Source: Shewanella woodyi ATCC 51908
GTDB lineage: Bacteria; Pseudomonadota; Gammaproteobacteria; Enterobacterales; Shewanellaceae
NCBI RefSeq assembly: GCF_000019525.1
Contig: NC_010506.1
Location: 1,550,001-1,614,000, forward strand
Length of the DNA: 64,000 nt
Direction of reading: 5' to 3'
The notes beneath the pieces were generated by a model, which was given only the letters and a program-made list of their open reading frames with translations, was not told the origin of the DNA and did not search any database. Made by a program: the position numbers and the translations under genes. This document shows, in pieces, positions 20,768-31,524 of the stretch (positions within the stretch are counted from its first letter, which is position 1; every line of letters starts with the position of its first letter).

Positions 20768-21980
20768 TTGGAGCGTATTATGGAAAGGGCAATTAAGAAT
20801 TTTATGAGTCAAGAATCAGCAGGAGGCATACTGCTGATGATTGCCGTTGTATTTGCAATGCTAATGGCGAACTCGCCAATGTCTGGTATGTATCAAGGTT
20901 TTCTCGATACAGAGATGCAAGTTCGTGTGGGTAGTCTGGATATAGATAAGACGCTTATTCACTGGATCAACGACGGCCTTATGGCGCTGTTTTTTTATGT
21001 TGATTGGATTGGAAGTTAAGCGAGAGCTACTTGAAGGTGCGTTATCAAGTGCAGCACAAGCCTCTTTGCCAACATTTGCAGCAATTGGTGGTATGGTCAT
21101 GCCAGCTGCCATCTACCTGATGTTTAACTATAGTGATCCGCTCACTCAATCGGGTTGGGCTATCCCCGCTGCAACCGATATTGCTTTTGCACTGGGTGTT
21201 ATGGCGTTGCTGGGTAGCCGTGTGCCTGTTTCATTAAAGGTATTTTTGTTAGCCTTGGCTATTATCGATGACCTCGGTGTTGTTGTGATCATCGCTATGT
21301 TCTATAGCACAGATCTTTCAACTATAAGTTTAATCGTTGCTGCTGTGGCGATAGTAGGGCTTGTTGGGCTTAATCGTAAAGGTGTGACTGCGCTTGGTCC
21401 ATATGGTGTTTTGGGACTGATCCTCTGGATTGCAGTACTAAAGTCTGGTGTGCATGCTACCTTAGCGGGTGTGATTATCGCTTTCTGTATTCCATTAAGG
21501 GCGAAAGATGGCAGTTCTCCCTCTGAGAGTTTAGAGCACAGCCTGCATCCGTGGAGCACTTTCATTATCTTGCCTATCTTTGCATTTGCCAATGCTGGGG
21601 TGGATTTGAGTCCGATGAGCTTTAGTGACCTATTATCGCCAGTTCCTGTAGGTATCGCATTAGGTCTGCTGGTTGGTAAGCCATTAGGTATCTTAGTATT
21701 TAGCTACATAGCGGTGAAATTAAAGCTCGCTGTGCTGCCTGAAGGTATGGGTTGGAAGCATATCGCACCTGTAACTGTGATGTGTGGTATCGGTTTCACT
21801 ATGTCGATGTTTATCTCTTCATTGGCCTTTGTTGGTGATGCTGCAGCATATGGTGATCTGGCAAGATTGGGTATTTTAGTTGGCTCGTTATCGTCAGCAT
21901 TAATAGGTTACTTCTGGTTATCTAAGGTGCTACCAGAAGCAGCAGACAGTAAGGAAACCAAACAAGGAGAATTAGCATGA
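20768..21980 (+). pseudogene. nhaA: Na+/H+ antiporter NhaA, reading frame broken by one extra T
   Basis: Two overlapping frames together give a complete NhaA, a membrane antiporter that exports Na+ in exchange for protons. Frame 1 (20768-21019) covers about the first 80 residues up to GLMALFF; frame 2 (from about 20997 to 21980) continues with [14 protein letters not shown], the exact sequence expected next. The break is a run of seven T after GCGCTG at about 20990-20996; six T would restore one frame. The transport aspartate pair is intact in [11 protein letters not shown]. Start is ATG at 20768 or 20780. The cause may be a sequencing error, a real inactivating mutation or slippage. nhaR lies downstream, so the locus is otherwise normal. 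Confidence 0.85.
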
Positions 21981-22360
21981 GAAATTTAATGTTAGTATCG
22001 GCTCTGTGTCTGGGAATAGTTCCTACTGCAAGTGCGAGTCAATTAGACGCGTGTAATTCAGAGGTTCAAAGTGAGTCATGCCAGCATTACCTAGAAGGGG
22101 TTGTTGATGGCGCTTTGATGTATAAACCCAATGCGGTTGGCGCGCGTATTGAGACAGATAGTTATGAGTCTCGCGCTCTTAAGTATCGCGGCGGTAAACG
22201 CTTTCAAGAGGCAAACCGCACCTACTGTGAAGGGCGTATTCCAGACCGTGAGATACTCGTCAACGGTCTTGGTGAAGCTTTTTCGGCGGGAAATATCAAA
22301 CGTGTAGAGATGCTTAATGAAGTGATGTACAGTTTGATGGATTGTCAAAGAGTTAAATAA
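21977..22360 (+). CDS. Small secreted protein, possibly Rap1a/Tai-like
   Basis: A 127-residue protein whose ATG overlaps the nhaA stop (ATGA), so it is translationally coupled to nhaA. Residues 1-20 form a Sec signal peptide ending PTASAS. The mature part has four Cys residues and a [14 protein letters not shown] segment that resembles the C-x2-YL-x-G-x2-DG pattern of Rap1a/Tai immunity-type proteins. That family includes type VI amidase immunity proteins but also many unlinked periplasmic proteins; no effector gene is nearby, so an immunity role is not supported. A gene of this kind between nhaA and nhaR is what I remember from S. oneidensis. Confidence 0.75.
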   Translation: MRNLMLVSALCLGIVPTASASQLDACNSEVQSESCQHYLEGVVDGALMYKPNAVGARIETDSYESRALKYRGGKRFQEANRTYCEGRIPDREILVNGLGEAFSAGNIKRVEMLNEVMYSLMDCQRVK

Positions 22361-22381
22361 CTTAGATTAAGCTGAGAAGAT

Positions 22382-23290
22382 ATGTCTCATCTGAACTACA
22401 ACCATCTCTATTATTTTTGGATGGTCCATAAAAAAGGCTCGGTGGCGAAAGCTGCCGAGGCTTTATGCTTAGCCCCTCAAACGGTAACAGGGCAGATCCG
22501 TGTCCTTGAAGCCCGCCTTAAAGGCAGTCTATTCAAACGTTCTGGACGTTCTCTTGAGCCCACTGAGCTTGGTGAGTTAGTGTTCCGTTACGCTGATAGG
22601 ATGTTTAGCCTGAGTTATGAGATGCTAGATATTCTCAATTACCAAAAAGATGAGAATATTCTATTTGAAGTCGGCATTGCCGATGCGCTCTCTAAGGCGC
22701 TTGCGAGTCGAGTTCTTCTCTCTGTTGTTCCCAGTGATGGTTCTATGCATTTGGCCTGCTTTGAGTCGACCCATGAAAGTTTAATGGAGCGGCTGCGCGA
22801 GCATAAACTTGATATGATCTTATCTGATTGCGCTGGTGAATCTTTGAAATACCCAGAGATCTTATCCAAGAAACTGGGGGAGTGCGGGGTTGCATTTTTC
22901 TCCGCTGAACAGTTCAGTCAACCTTTCCCTGAATGTTTAGAACAGGGCAAGTTGTTGATCCCTGGTAAACGCACCTCTTTAGGCCAGCAACTGTACCACT
23001 GGTTTGATGTCAACGGACTCAATGTCAATATCTTAGGTGAGTTTGATGACGCGGCTATGATGAAGGCATTTGGCTACTTTAAGCAGGGGATCTTCGTTGC
23101 TCCCTCAATCTATAAGCAAGATATTTTATCTCATGGTATGCATCTACTTGGTGAGACTACAGACATTAAAGAGGTCTACCATGTGATGTTTGCTGAGAGG
23201 ATGATTCAACATCCAGCGGTGAAGCGTCTCTTGGCAACCGATTTTACCGATCTGTTTGAAGGTCGTGATGCCGAAGTACAGCGTCTATAA
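22382..23290 (+). CDS. nhaR: NhaR, LysR-type activator of nhaA
   Basis: A 302-residue LysR-type regulator with an N-terminal winged helix ([20 protein letters not shown], typical of NhaR) and a regulatory domain. NhaR senses Na+ and activates nhaA in E. coli. The gene lies 20 bp after the small secreted-protein gene that overlaps nhaA, so it is likely in the same operon. Length is close to E. coli NhaR (301). Confidence 0.93.
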   Translation: MSHLNYNHLYYFWMVHKKGSVAKAAEALCLAPQTVTGQIRVLEARLKGSLFKRSGRSLEPTELGELVFRYADRMFSLSYEMLDILNYQKDENILFEVGIADALSKALASRVLLSVVPSDGSMHLACFESTHESLMERLREHKLDMILSDCAGESLKYPEILSKKLGECGVAFFSAEQFSQPFPECLEQGKLLIPGKRTSLGQQLYHWFDVNGLNVNILGEFDDAAMMKAFGYFKQGIFVAPSIYKQDILSHGMHLLGETTDIKEVYHVMFAERMIQHPAVKRLLATDFTDLFEGRDAEVQRL

Positions 23291-23365
23291 TCAAACTGAG
23301 TTCATATTGAAGTCACTCCTTGATAAGACTACACTAGCAGCAAATAAAAGAGAGGGATAATTTCT

Positions 23366-23617
23366 GTGTCTGAACCAATGAATATCGCTAGAGTTAGATG
23401 GGCTTGTCGCAGAGGAATGTTGGAGCTTGATGTTCTCTTCCAACCATTTGTTGAAAAACATTACGAGCAGATGTCCGTTGAAGATAAACATATTTTTGTT
23501 CGTCTGTTAGAGGGTGAAGATCCGGTATTGTTTGCTTGGTTTATGGGCCATGAAAAATGCGCTGATCCTGAGCTCGCTAAGATGGTGATCCGTGTCCGTG
23601 GAAGAGACGCAGCATAG
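23366..23617 (+). CDS. sdhE: FAD assembly factor SdhE
   Basis: An 83-residue SdhE (DUF339, formerly YgfY/CptB) that promotes covalent attachment of FAD to succinate dehydrogenase and fumarate reductase flavoproteins. The signature RRGMLELD is at residues 15-22. GTG at 23366 is chosen because AGAGGG lies 9 nt upstream; the ATG four codons later has no site at proper distance. It overlaps the next gene by 26 bp, the sdhE-ygfX arrangement conserved in gammaproteobacteria. nadB, which encodes a related flavoprotein, is convergent and next to the pair. Confidence 0.93.
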   Translation: MSEPMNIARVRWACRRGMLELDVLFQPFVEKHYEQMSVEDKHIFVRLLEGEDPVLFAWFMGHEKCADPELAKMVIRVRGRDAA

Positions 23618-24011
23618 CTTTAATCTCACCTCGTCATTCGACCAGCGTTTCTCGTTGGTCGTTTTTGCCAGTCTATGTTTAACCTCATTTCTTGCGTGGC
23701 CCCTGTTAGATTCACTCCTATATCACCTGATTAAAGCGCTGTTTTTCTCGATTATGCTGCTGTTTTTTATCCATCAGTTTTTACAACTCAAGAGTTGGCG
23801 TTTTCAATTTGTGCTTAATGGGGCTGGGGAGGGACGTTTGCAGGGGGAGGAGAGGTTTAAGTTAACGCAAAAGGCGTTTGTTTCCCCCTTTGTTTGCCTG
23901 TTCTATATTGAAGCTGATGAAAAGCAGACGTTAATGATAGTGTGGTCTGATATGTGTGACGACACAAGTTACCGAAACTTGTGCCGTCTTTTGCTTGCCA
24001 GTAAAGGCTGA
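23592..24011 (+). CDS. YgfX-like membrane protein (CptA family)
   Basis: A 139-residue protein with two closely spaced membrane segments (about residues 20-60) and a cytoplasmic C-terminal part with WRFQFVLN and MIVWSDMCDD, the pattern of YgfX. In E. coli the sdhE-ygfX pair was proposed as a toxin-antitoxin module (CptAB) acting on cytoskeletal proteins, but that role is debated given the separate SdhE function. The GTG start at 23592 lies inside sdhE, so translation is coupled. Confidence 0.8.
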   Translation: MSVEETQHSFNLTSSFDQRFSLVVFASLCLTSFLAWPLLDSLLYHLIKALFFSIMLLFFIHQFLQLKSWRFQFVLNGAGEGRLQGEERFKLTQKAFVSPFVCLFYIEADEKQTLMIVWSDMCDDTSYRNLCRLLLASKG

Positions 24012-24038
24012 GTCCCTTCTAGCTAGCGTTACCAAATG

Positions 24039-25649
24039 CTAATCAGGTTGTAAAATGGTTGGGGTCGGTTTATCCAACTGCTGTGGATGATCTATGTTGT
24101 AGTGGAGCCCTCGGCTCTCCTTACGTTCCATTGCACAGCGAATGATAAGCTCTGCTACCTGAACTAAGTTTCTTAGCTCAAGTAGATTATTACTGACGCG
24201 GAAGTTACTGTAATACTCTTGGATCTCCTGCTGCAACATGGCGCATCGACGAAGTGCCCGTTCAAGACGTTTATCTGAGCGTACAATACCGACATAATCC
24301 CACATAAACAGCCTGAGCTCATGCCAGTTATGGGCAATCACAACCTCTTCATCTGAGTTGGATACCTGACTTTCATCCCAAGCGGGAATGTGGCCTGGCA
24401 TAGGGATCTTATGCAGTTGGCTTTCAATATCCTCACCTGCTGCACGAGCAAATACTAAGCACTCAAGTAGAGAATTACTGGCCAAACGGTTGGCACCGTG
24501 CAAGCCTGTGTATGCGACCTCACCGATAGCATATAAGCCGTTCAGGTCGGTTTGCCCATGGATATCAGTCATCACGCCGCCACAAGTATAGTGAGCAGCA
24601 GGCACAACAGGGATAGGATCTGTGGTGATATCAATACCGAATTCGAGGCAACGCTTATGAATTGTCGGGAAGTGCTTAATGACAAAGTCAGCGGGTTTAT
24701 GGCTAATGTCTAAGTAAACACAGTCAGAACCTAAGCGTTTCATCTCATAATCGATGGCGCGGGCGACAATATCTCGGGGGGCCAGCTCTGCACGCTCATC
24801 AAAGTCTGGCATAAAGCGGCTACCGTCAGGGCGACGAAGAAAAGCGCCTTCACCACGTAACGCTTCGGTCAGTAGGAAATTTCTGGCATCTGCATGATAG
24901 AGGCAAGTGGGATGGAACTGATTAAACTCCATATTGGCCACACGACACCCAGATCGCCATGCCATCGCGATGCCATCACCAGAGGCGATATCTGGATTGG
25001 AGGTATATTGATACACCTTAGAGCTGCCGCCAGTGGCTAGTGCAACAAAACGAGCCTTAACTGTCTCTACATGCTCCTCATCTCTGTTCCAGATATAAGC
25101 ACCGAGTACTCGATTACCTGAGAGGTTTAATTTACGTGAGGTAATAAGGTCAATGGCGTTATAGCGCTCGAGAACACGAATATTTGGGTGAGCCTTAGCT
25201 CTATCTTGCAGAGTGACTTGAACCTCTTTTCCCGTGGCATCGGCGGCATGGAGGATCCGTCTATGACTATGTCCGCCCTCCCGTGTGAGGTGGTAGGGAG
25301 CTTGGCTAGCATCGCCTTCGAAGCTCTCCTCTTTATCAAAAGCAACGCCACACTTTATTAGCCACTCCATGGAGCTTTTTGCATTTTTTGCGGTAAAAGT
25401 GACCACTGACTCATCACATAAACCTGCGCCAGCGACTAAAGTATCGGCAACGTGGGATTCTATCGTATCATCTTCATCAAATACCGAGGCGATGCCGCCC
25501 TGGGCATAGTAGGTCGAGCCTTCACTCAGAGGACCCTTTGATAATAATATTACTTGTGACTTTTCAGCAAGATGCAACGCTAATGTTAGGCCTGCAGCGC
25601 CACTGCCAATAACCAAAACGTCAGATTGGTGTTCAACTACTTGTTTCAT
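24039..25649 (-). CDS. nadB: L-aspartate oxidase NadB
   Basis: A 536-residue flavoprotein that oxidises L-aspartate to iminoaspartate, the first step of de novo NAD synthesis. The FAD motif [15 protein letters not shown] is at residues 16-30, the [13 protein letters not shown] and [19 protein letters not shown] active-site segments follow, and [20 protein letters not shown] is the second FAD-binding region. Length matches E. coli NadB (540). It is divergent from rpoE, as in E. coli, and convergent with ygfX. Confidence 0.97.
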   Translation of the reverse strand: MKQVVEHQSDVLVIGSGAAGLTLALHLAEKSQVILLSKGPLSEGSTYYAQGGIASVFDEDDTIESHVADTLVAGAGLCDESVVTFTAKNAKSSMEWLIKCGVAFDKEESFEGDASQAPYHLTREGGHSHRRILHAADATGKEVQVTLQDRAKAHPNIRVLERYNAIDLITSRKLNLSGNRVLGAYIWNRDEEHVETVKARFVALATGGSSKVYQYTSNPDIASGDGIAMAWRSGCRVANMEFNQFHPTCLYHADARNFLLTEALRGEGAFLRRPDGSRFMPDFDERAELAPRDIVARAIDYEMKRLGSDCVYLDISHKPADFVIKHFPTIHKRCLEFGIDITTDPIPVVPAAHYTCGGVMTDIHGQTDLNGLYAIGEVAYTGLHGANRLASNSLLECLVFARAAGEDIESQLHKIPMPGHIPAWDESQVSNSDEEVVIAHNWHELRLFMWDYVGIVRSDKRLERALRRCAMLQQEIQEYYSNFRVSNNLLELRNLVQVAELIIRCAMERKESRGLHYNIDHPQQLDKPTPTILQPD

Positions 25650-25757
25650 CAGGTATCATGGTAAGTCTGTGAGTGTTATCTATGGTAAACCAAGTCAGCA
25701 AATATGGATACATTCCTGGGTAACAGAAAAATAAATTCAACTCTATGCAATTTTTTT

Positions 25758-25785
25758 AGAACTTTTTAGAAGTAAGCTAGTCTAC
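25758..25785 (+). promoter_or_regulatory. Putative sigma-E promoter of the rpoE operon
   Basis: AGAACTT (25758-25764) and GTCTAC (25780-25785) are separated by 15 bp, close to the sigma-E consensus GGAACTT-N15/16-GTCTAA. It lies 65 bp upstream of rpoE, which fits the known self-activation of rpoE. Confidence 0.65.
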
Positions 25786-25849
25786 ATATGTGAATATGAT
25801 TCGAGCGACTGAGAAATCAGCATTTTAGATTTAGGAGTAGTCGGCTCGG

Positions 25850-26428
25850 ATGAGTGGACAAATAAGTGATCAACAGTTAGTTGAACGGGTACAGCAGGGA
25901 GATAAGAACGCCTTTAACCTCTTAGTGCAGAAGTATCAAAATAAGGTCATGAGCCTGATCTCACGTTACGTACGTAATCAGGCTGATGTTGGAGATGTCG
26001 CTCAGGAAGCTTTTATTAAAGCCTACAGAGCACTGCCAAACTTCAGAGGCGAAAGTGCATTCTATACTTGGTTGTATCGGATTGCGGTTAATACCGCGAA
26101 AAACCATTTAGTGGCACAGGGGCGACGCGCTCCTGCAAATGATATCGATGCTGAAGAAGCTGAGTATTATGATGGTAGCGATGCGTTAAAGGAGTTTGCA
26201 TCTCCGGAGCGCTTAATGATGTCAGATCAGATCCAGAAAGTGGTCTTTGACACATTAGATACCTTGCCAGAAGAGTTAAAGATGGCGATTTCGTTGCGTG
26301 AACTCGATGGGATGAGTTACGAAGAGATAGCTAATGTAATGGATTGTCCAGTGGGAACAGTAAGATCGCGTATCTTCAGAGCTCGTGAGGCGATCGATAA
26401 AAAGCTCCAACCTTTGTTAGAGCAGTAA
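25850..26428 (+). CDS. rpoE: RNA polymerase sigma-E factor RpoE
   Basis: A 192-residue ECF sigma factor that directs transcription of envelope-stress genes when released from RseA. Region 2 (about residues 20-90) contains DVAQEAFIKAYRALPNFRGE and FYTWLYRIAVNTAKNHL; region 4 (about 130-185) contains ISLRELDGMSYEEIANVM and PVGTVRSRIFRARE. Length matches E. coli RpoE (191). It heads the operon rpoE-rseA-rseB-rseC, with a sigma-E-type promoter upstream. Confidence 0.98.
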   Translation: MSGQISDQQLVERVQQGDKNAFNLLVQKYQNKVMSLISRYVRNQADVGDVAQEAFIKAYRALPNFRGESAFYTWLYRIAVNTAKNHLVAQGRRAPANDIDAEEAEYYDGSDALKEFASPERLMMSDQIQKVVFDTLDTLPEELKMAISLRELDGMSYEEIANVMDCPVGTVRSRIFRAREAIDKKLQPLLEQ

Positions 26429-26462
26429 TATCTTTTACTAATACGTAATATACAGGTGAAAA

Positions 26463-27065
26463 ATGGATAAATTAGGTCAGGAATGGGTATCCGCTGCCGT
26501 CGATGGTGAAGTCGATGAGCAGGCGTTGGCTGAACTTGCAGCTAACAAGGATTCACATGAGCAGTGGCGTGATTATCATATGATAGGCGACGCAATGCGT
26601 GGTGAGTTACCTAAGACAATGAACTTAGACCTCTCAGCTAGTATCGCTGCCGCAATTGAACTGGAGCCAGCTATTTTAGCCCCAGCTCAGCCTAAGCTTG
26701 AAGAGACACAAGTGGCTAAGAAGTCGAATGTGATCCCTATGTTTAAGCAGTTTGGCCAATATGCCATCGCTGCAAGTGTTGCCTTAGTTGCTGTTATTGG
26801 TGTTCAAAACTATAGCCAAGAGACAGCTATCGATGCATCACCACTACCTGTGCTGAATACGCGTCCACTTGTGGGCAGTGTTACGCCTGTGAGTCTGCAA
26901 ACTGGTCCAGTTCAACAAAACCAAGGTTTCAGTAATGTTCAGATGAAAGAGCAGCGTCAACGCATCAATGCTTATATTCAAGATCATATGTTGCAACAGA
27001 GATTGAATAATGGGGTTAAAATAGAAGACAATAGTGGAGTTGATTCCATTCCTGTGAGTAACTAG
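26463..27065 (+). CDS. rseA: Anti-sigma-E factor RseA
   Basis: A 200-residue single-pass inner-membrane protein. The N-terminal cytoplasmic part (DKLGQEWVSAAVDGEVDE, WRDYHMIGDAMRGE) binds RpoE, the membrane segment lies at about residues 96-115, and the periplasmic part is Gln-rich and binds RseB. Under envelope stress DegS and RseP cut it and free RpoE. It follows rpoE by 34 bp. Confidence 0.95.
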   Translation: MDKLGQEWVSAAVDGEVDEQALAELAANKDSHEQWRDYHMIGDAMRGELPKTMNLDLSASIAAAIELEPAILAPAQPKLEETQVAKKSNVIPMFKQFGQYAIAASVALVAVIGVQNYSQETAIDASPLPVLNTRPLVGSVTPVSLQTGPVQQNQGFSNVQMKEQRQRINAYIQDHMLQQRLNNGVKIEDNSGVDSIPVSN

Positions 27066-27114
27066 TACTCATAAAGGTACTTTTTCTATTTAGTTATACT
27101 CGTAAGGAGTTAGC

Positions 27115-28047
27115 TTGCGTCTTTTCCTGTTAGCACTGTTAGTTTTACATTTTCCTGCGATGGCGCAAGAAGATATGTCGGCAAAGGCTTGGCTTGAAAA
27201 TATGAGTCAGGCCTTGCGTGAGCAAGAGTACAAAATCTCCCTTATCCAACTTCAAGCGGATCATATCCGTCCTTTAGTCTACATCCATGGCAAGATTGAA
27301 GATAAAGAAGTTGCGTTTCTAGAGCACCTTAATGGTCCACCTAAAAATGCGGTAAGAGTTGGAAATACCGTTACTTTTATCGAACATGATCAACCTGCCT
27401 ACAGCATCAATGCGAGCCGTATTCAAGGCATTTTGCCGCCTGCTTTTGCCGGAGACATCTCGTCTTTGGAATCGGGTTACCAATTTGTATTAGGTGGTCG
27501 TAGCCGCTTAGCGGGGCGTCCGGGTCAGTTAGTGCGTATCATTCCTGTCGATGGCTTTAGATATGGCTATCAAGTCTGGTTAGATATGGATACGTTCCTA
27601 CCGCTACGTTACGACATGTTGACCCAAGATAAGCAGCTACTTGAGCAGATCTTAGTGGTTGAGCTGTTAGTGCTCGATGATGTGCCTGCGATACTGAACG
27701 AAGCTTATAAGCAGCCTTGGCCTGGGGTTATTGCTCAACCCACCAGAGATGCTGGTGATAACTGGAAGTTTAAGTGGTTACCTGAAGGGTTTAACGTTTT
27801 AGTCAAAGACAGTCACAGGTTAATGGGCAGCCACGAAGCGGTTGAATATATCGCGCTTAGTGATGGTATAGCCAATATTTCTGTCTATGTTGCTAGAGCG
27901 GGTGATGCCGTTATGCCTGAAGAGTTAGTCACGAGAAATGGACTCTCTTTAGCTACAGAGCGGATCGGTAATGCGGAAGTGGTTGCTGTAGGTAAAGTGC
28001 CTGCTGAAACCCTATCTCGCATCGCTAAAAGCATCACCATAGAGTAG
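27115..28047 (+). CDS. rseB: Sigma-E regulatory protein RseB
   Basis: A 310-residue periplasmic protein that protects RseA from DegS. It starts with a Sec signal peptide (residues 1-17, ending FPAMAQ), then the large N-terminal lipid-sensing domain and a small C-terminal domain with WLPEGFNV. The start is TTG at 27115 with AAGGAG 6 nt upstream. It is 49 bp after rseA in the same operon. Confidence 0.95.
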   Translation: MRLFLLALLVLHFPAMAQEDMSAKAWLENMSQALREQEYKISLIQLQADHIRPLVYIHGKIEDKEVAFLEHLNGPPKNAVRVGNTVTFIEHDQPAYSINASRIQGILPPAFAGDISSLESGYQFVLGGRSRLAGRPGQLVRIIPVDGFRYGYQVWLDMDTFLPLRYDMLTQDKQLLEQILVVELLVLDDVPAILNEAYKQPWPGVIAQPTRDAGDNWKFKWLPEGFNVLVKDSHRLMGSHEAVEYIALSDGIANISVYVARAGDAVMPEELVTRNGLSLATERIGNAEVVAVGKVPAETLSRIAKSITIE

Positions 28048-28061
28048 TTGAGAATCATATT

Positions 28062-28517
28062 ATGATGGAAGAGATGGCAAAGGTGCTCGAGTCTGATGGA
28101 AAGGGCTGGGTAACAGTTGAGGTTCAGGTTAAAAATGCCTGCAATCATTGTGACAACAGCGAGTCATGTGGCACCTCTGCGGTTTCAAAAGCCTTCTCAC
28201 CTAAAGTGCAACGTTTCTCTATTCCATCGGATCGCCAGTATCAAGCTGGCGAACTGTTGAAACTTGGACTGCCCGAAAGCGTACTGTTAAAAGCGGCGGC
28301 ATTGGTTTATCTGTTACCTTTGCTGGGACTATTTTTCGGTGTCGCTGTGGCCTCTTTTATTACCTTTATGTTTAATCTAACCTCTGGCGATTTTGTGGTC
28401 ATTCCATTTGCTATCGCCGGCGCTCTGCTGTTTTGGGCTAAGGGTAAAAAAATGGCCAAGCGCATGGAGGATGACACCCAGCCAGTGATTATTTCTCATC
28501 TAGGCCACTCCATTTAG
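28062..28517 (+). CDS. rseC: RseC, integral membrane regulator of sigma-E operon
   Basis: A 151-residue inner-membrane protein with two membrane segments (about residues 75-100 and 106-125). The N-terminus has the cysteine-rich CNHCDNSESCG, which in relatives suggests a redox or Fe-S role. RseC has been linked to electron transfer to SoxR and to sigma-E control. It starts 14 bp after rseB. Confidence 0.92.
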   Translation: MMEEMAKVLESDGKGWVTVEVQVKNACNHCDNSESCGTSAVSKAFSPKVQRFSIPSDRQYQAGELLKLGLPESVLLKAAALVYLLPLLGLFFGVAVASFITFMFNLTSGDFVVIPFAIAGALLFWAKGKKMAKRMEDDTQPVIISHLGHSI

Positions 28518-28652
28518 TTCTTATCCGTCTTAAATTCGATTGTTCAAGCCATTCTGAGTCGATGACTCTTATATTGATTGGTATTACTTGCTCAATCGGG
28601 TACAATTCGGCACTTTTAAAAATTCTAACTTTGAGTACTCATTAGCCATATC

Positions 28653-30443
28653 ATGAAGCACATTAGAAACTTTTCGATTATTGCCCATATCGATCACGGC
28701 AAATCAACACTTTCAGACCGATTGATTCAAGAATGTGGCGGTCTTTCTGATCGTGAAATGGCAGCCCAAGTTCTAGATTCAATGGACATTGAGCGTGAGC
28801 GTGGTATCACCATTAAAGCCCAGAGCGTCACCTTAGATTATAAAGCGTTAGATGGCGAAACTTACCAGCTAAACTTTATTGATACCCCAGGTCACGTCGA
28901 TTTCTCCTATGAAGTTTCTCGCTCTTTGGCTGCTTGTGAAGGTGCGCTGCTCGTTGTTGATGCAGGCCAAGGTGTTGAAGCACAAACACTTGCCAACTGT
29001 TACACCGCCCTTGAGATGGATATGGACGTAGTGCCTGTTCTGAACAAGATTGACCTACCACAGGCCGATCCAGAGCGTGTAGCGGATGAGATTGAAGATA
29101 TCGTGGGTATCGAAGCGGCCGATGCCGTTCGTTGCTCGGCTAAAACCGGTATTGGTATTAAAGATGTACTTGAAGTCATTGTCGCGCAGATCCCACCGCC
29201 AGAAGGTGATACAGAGGGACCGCTTCAGGCTTTGATTATCGATTCTTGGTTCGACAGCTATCTAGGCGTCGTATCATTGGTTCGAATTAAAAATGGCATA
29301 TTGAAGAAAGGCGATAAGTTTAAGGTGATGTCCACAGGACAAACCTATAACGCCGATCGAGTAGGTATCTTTACGCCAAAGCAAACCGACACAGCAGAGC
29401 TGAAAACCGGTGAAGTAGGGTTTGTTATTGCGGGTATTAAAGAGATCCACGGTGCACCAGTTGGTGATACCTTAACCCATGCTAAACATGGTGCTGAAAA
29501 GCCACTGGGTGGATTTAAAAAGGTGAAGCCTCAGGTTTATGCTGGTGTATTCCCTATCTCTACCGATGATTATGAAAGTTTCCGTGATGCCTTGAACAAA
29601 CTAAGTTTGAATGATGCATCACTGTTTTTCGAGCCAGAGACCTCATCGGCCCTTGGTTTTGGTTTCCGCATCGGCTTCTTAGGTCTGCTGCACATGGAGA
29701 TCATTCAGGAGCGTCTTGAGCGTGAATATAATCTCGACTTAATCACCACTGCGCCAACAGTAGTGTATGAGATTGTTAAGACCAGTGGTGATACCATCTA
29801 TGTTGATAACCCATCGGATCTGCCAGCAATTAATAATATTGCTGAGATGCGTGAGCCGATTGTTGAGACCAATATTCTGGTACCAAAAGATTACCTAGGT
29901 AACGTTATAACCTTGTGTGTCGAGAAACGTGGCGTACAGAAAAACATGGTGTATCACGGGAACCAAGTAGCGATCACTTATGAGTTGCCAATGGCGGAAG
30001 TGGTCATGGACTTCTTCGATCGCCTTAAGTCAACCAGTCGCGGTTATGCTTCACTTGAGTACAACTTTGTTCGGTTTGAGCCTGCCGATATGGTGCGCTT
30101 AGATATCTTGATCAATGGCGACAGAGTCGATGCGTTAGCGATGATTATCCACAAAGGTCTGATCCGTACTAAGGGTCTAGCACTCGTGAATAAGATGAAA
30201 GAGCTTATTCCGCGTCAGATGTTTGATATTGCGGTTCAGGCAGCTGTTGGCAGTCAGATCATCGCACGTTCATCCATCAAGGCGATGCGTAAAGATGTAA
30301 CGGCTAAGTGTTACGGTGGTGACGTTTCCCGTAAGAAGAAACTGCTTAATAAGCAGAAAGAGGGTAAGAAACGCATGAAGTCTGTGGGTAACGTTGAAGT
30401 ACCACAGGAAGCCTTCCTTGCCGTTCTTAAGCTCAACGATTAA
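28653..30443 (+). CDS. lepA: Elongation factor 4 (LepA)
   Basis: A 596-residue translational GTPase with roles proposed in back-translocation and 30S biogenesis. G1 is AHIDHGKST, the switch II region has DTPGHVDF, and the guanine motif is NKIDLP. The C-terminal domain unique to LepA includes [20 protein letters not shown] and [19 protein letters not shown]. Length matches E. coli (599). It is followed by lepB, as in most gammaproteobacteria. Confidence 0.98.
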   Translation: MKHIRNFSIIAHIDHGKSTLSDRLIQECGGLSDREMAAQVLDSMDIERERGITIKAQSVTLDYKALDGETYQLNFIDTPGHVDFSYEVSRSLAACEGALLVVDAGQGVEAQTLANCYTALEMDMDVVPVLNKIDLPQADPERVADEIEDIVGIEAADAVRCSAKTGIGIKDVLEVIVAQIPPPEGDTEGPLQALIIDSWFDSYLGVVSLVRIKNGILKKGDKFKVMSTGQTYNADRVGIFTPKQTDTAELKTGEVGFVIAGIKEIHGAPVGDTLTHAKHGAEKPLGGFKKVKPQVYAGVFPISTDDYESFRDALNKLSLNDASLFFEPETSSALGFGFRIGFLGLLHMEIIQERLEREYNLDLITTAPTVVYEIVKTSGDTIYVDNPSDLPAINNIAEMREPIVETNILVPKDYLGNVITLCVEKRGVQKNMVYHGNQVAITYELPMAEVVMDFFDRLKSTSRGYASLEYNFVRFEPADMVRLDILINGDRVDALAMIIHKGLIRTKGLALVNKMKELIPRQMFDIAVQAAVGSQIIARSSIKAMRKDVTAKCYGGDVSRKKKLLNKQKEGKKRMKSVGNVEVPQEAFLAVLKLND

Positions 30444-30482
30444 TTATTACAGAATAGAATTCGTTAATAATTGTTAATAGAC

Positions 30483-30509
30483 AGCGCCGCAGTTTGCGGC
30501 GCTTTCGTT
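30483..30509 (+). terminator. Probable terminator between lepA and lepB
   Basis: AGCGCCGCA and TGCGGCGCT pair perfectly around GTT, followed by TTCGTT. The T-tract is interrupted, so partial read-through into lepB is likely. Confidence 0.6.
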
Positions 30510-30605
30510 AGTGCAGTATAAATGTGGTACTGATGTATGTGGTACCTATCCGCTAACCTAGTTAGTGATTACTAATTTTAAGATTAAGGCAGGAGTTAAT
30601 TATCT

Positions 30606-31523
30606 ATGGCAGCCTATTTTTCCCTCATTCTGGTACTGGTGACCCTGTGCAGTGGCTTAGTTTGGATGGCCGATGCACTGTTACTTGCACCTAAGCGTCG
30701 TGAAAAGCTTGCGATGGCGCAAGCAGCTGATGCCAATATTAGTGAGGAGATTGCCGAGAAGATCACCCGTGAGCCAGCACTTGTTGAGACTTCACGTTCA
30801 ATATTTCCTGTGATCGCTTTTGTACTGATTTTACGCTCATTTATCTATGAGCCGTTTCAGATCCCGTCGGGTTCTATGATGCCAACCCTGTTAGTGGGGG
30901 ATTTTATTCTGGTTGAGAAGTTTACTTACGGCCTAAAAGATCCTGTGTGGCGCAGTCAGCTTGTGGATAATGGTAAGCCTGAGCGTGGTGATGTGGCGGT
31001 ATTTAAATATCCGGTCGATCCTAAAATTGATTACATTAAGCGTGTGATAGGTTTGCCTGGCGATCGTATCGTTTATCGTAATAAGCAGCTTTATATTCAA
31101 CCAGCCTGCGCTGAAGGTGCTGAAACTTGTCCTGAGTTGAAACAGGTGCCGCGCGTGTCTGTCAATCAAGGCGAATTTACTCACAATGGTACGCCTCTGT
31201 TGCGCTATACAGAGAAACTTGGCGACGTCAGTCATGATATCTTAATTGACCCAAGTCGCCCTGAGCCGCTCAGTTACTACTTCCGCGAAGGTAACTTGCC
31301 TGTGGGTGAGTTTATCGTTCCAGAGGGTCAATACCTGATGATGGGTGATAATCGTGATAACAGTACAGACAGTCGTTTCTGGGGATTTGTGCCTGAAGAG
31401 AACTTAGTCGGTAAGGCGGTCGCGATCTGGATTAGCTTTGAGTTTGAACGCTCTAAAGCTGACTTCTTGCCAAGTTGGATCCCAACTGGTGTGCGTTTTG
31501 AACGTGTAGGTGGTATTACATAA
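30606..31523 (+). CDS. lepB: Signal peptidase I (LepB)
   Basis: A 305-residue inner-membrane serine protease that removes signal peptides from exported proteins. Two membrane segments are at about residues 4-22 and 62-80. The catalytic Ser is in PSGSMMPTL near residue 92, the catalytic Lys in [12 protein letters not shown] near residue 145, and the box E region [14 protein letters not shown] follows. It ends two bases before the rnc start, so lepB-rnc-era form an operon. Confidence 0.97.
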   Translation: MAAYFSLILVLVTLCSGLVWMADALLLAPKRREKLAMAQAADANISEEIAEKITREPALVETSRSIFPVIAFVLILRSFIYEPFQIPSGSMMPTLLVGDFILVEKFTYGLKDPVWRSQLVDNGKPERGDVAVFKYPVDPKIDYIKRVIGLPGDRIVYRNKQLYIQPACAEGAETCPELKQVPRVSVNQGEFTHNGTPLLRYTEKLGDVSHDILIDPSRPEPLSYYFREGNLPVGEFIVPEGQYLMMGDNRDNSTDSRFWGFVPEENLVGKAVAIWISFEFERSKADFLPSWIPTGVRFERVGGIT

Positions 31524-31524
31524 G

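Noticed and set aside
23592..23617. Treating sdhE-ygfX as a confirmed toxin-antitoxin system
   Set aside because: SdhE has a well-supported flavinylation role; the toxin claim for YgfX is debated, so only the family is stated.
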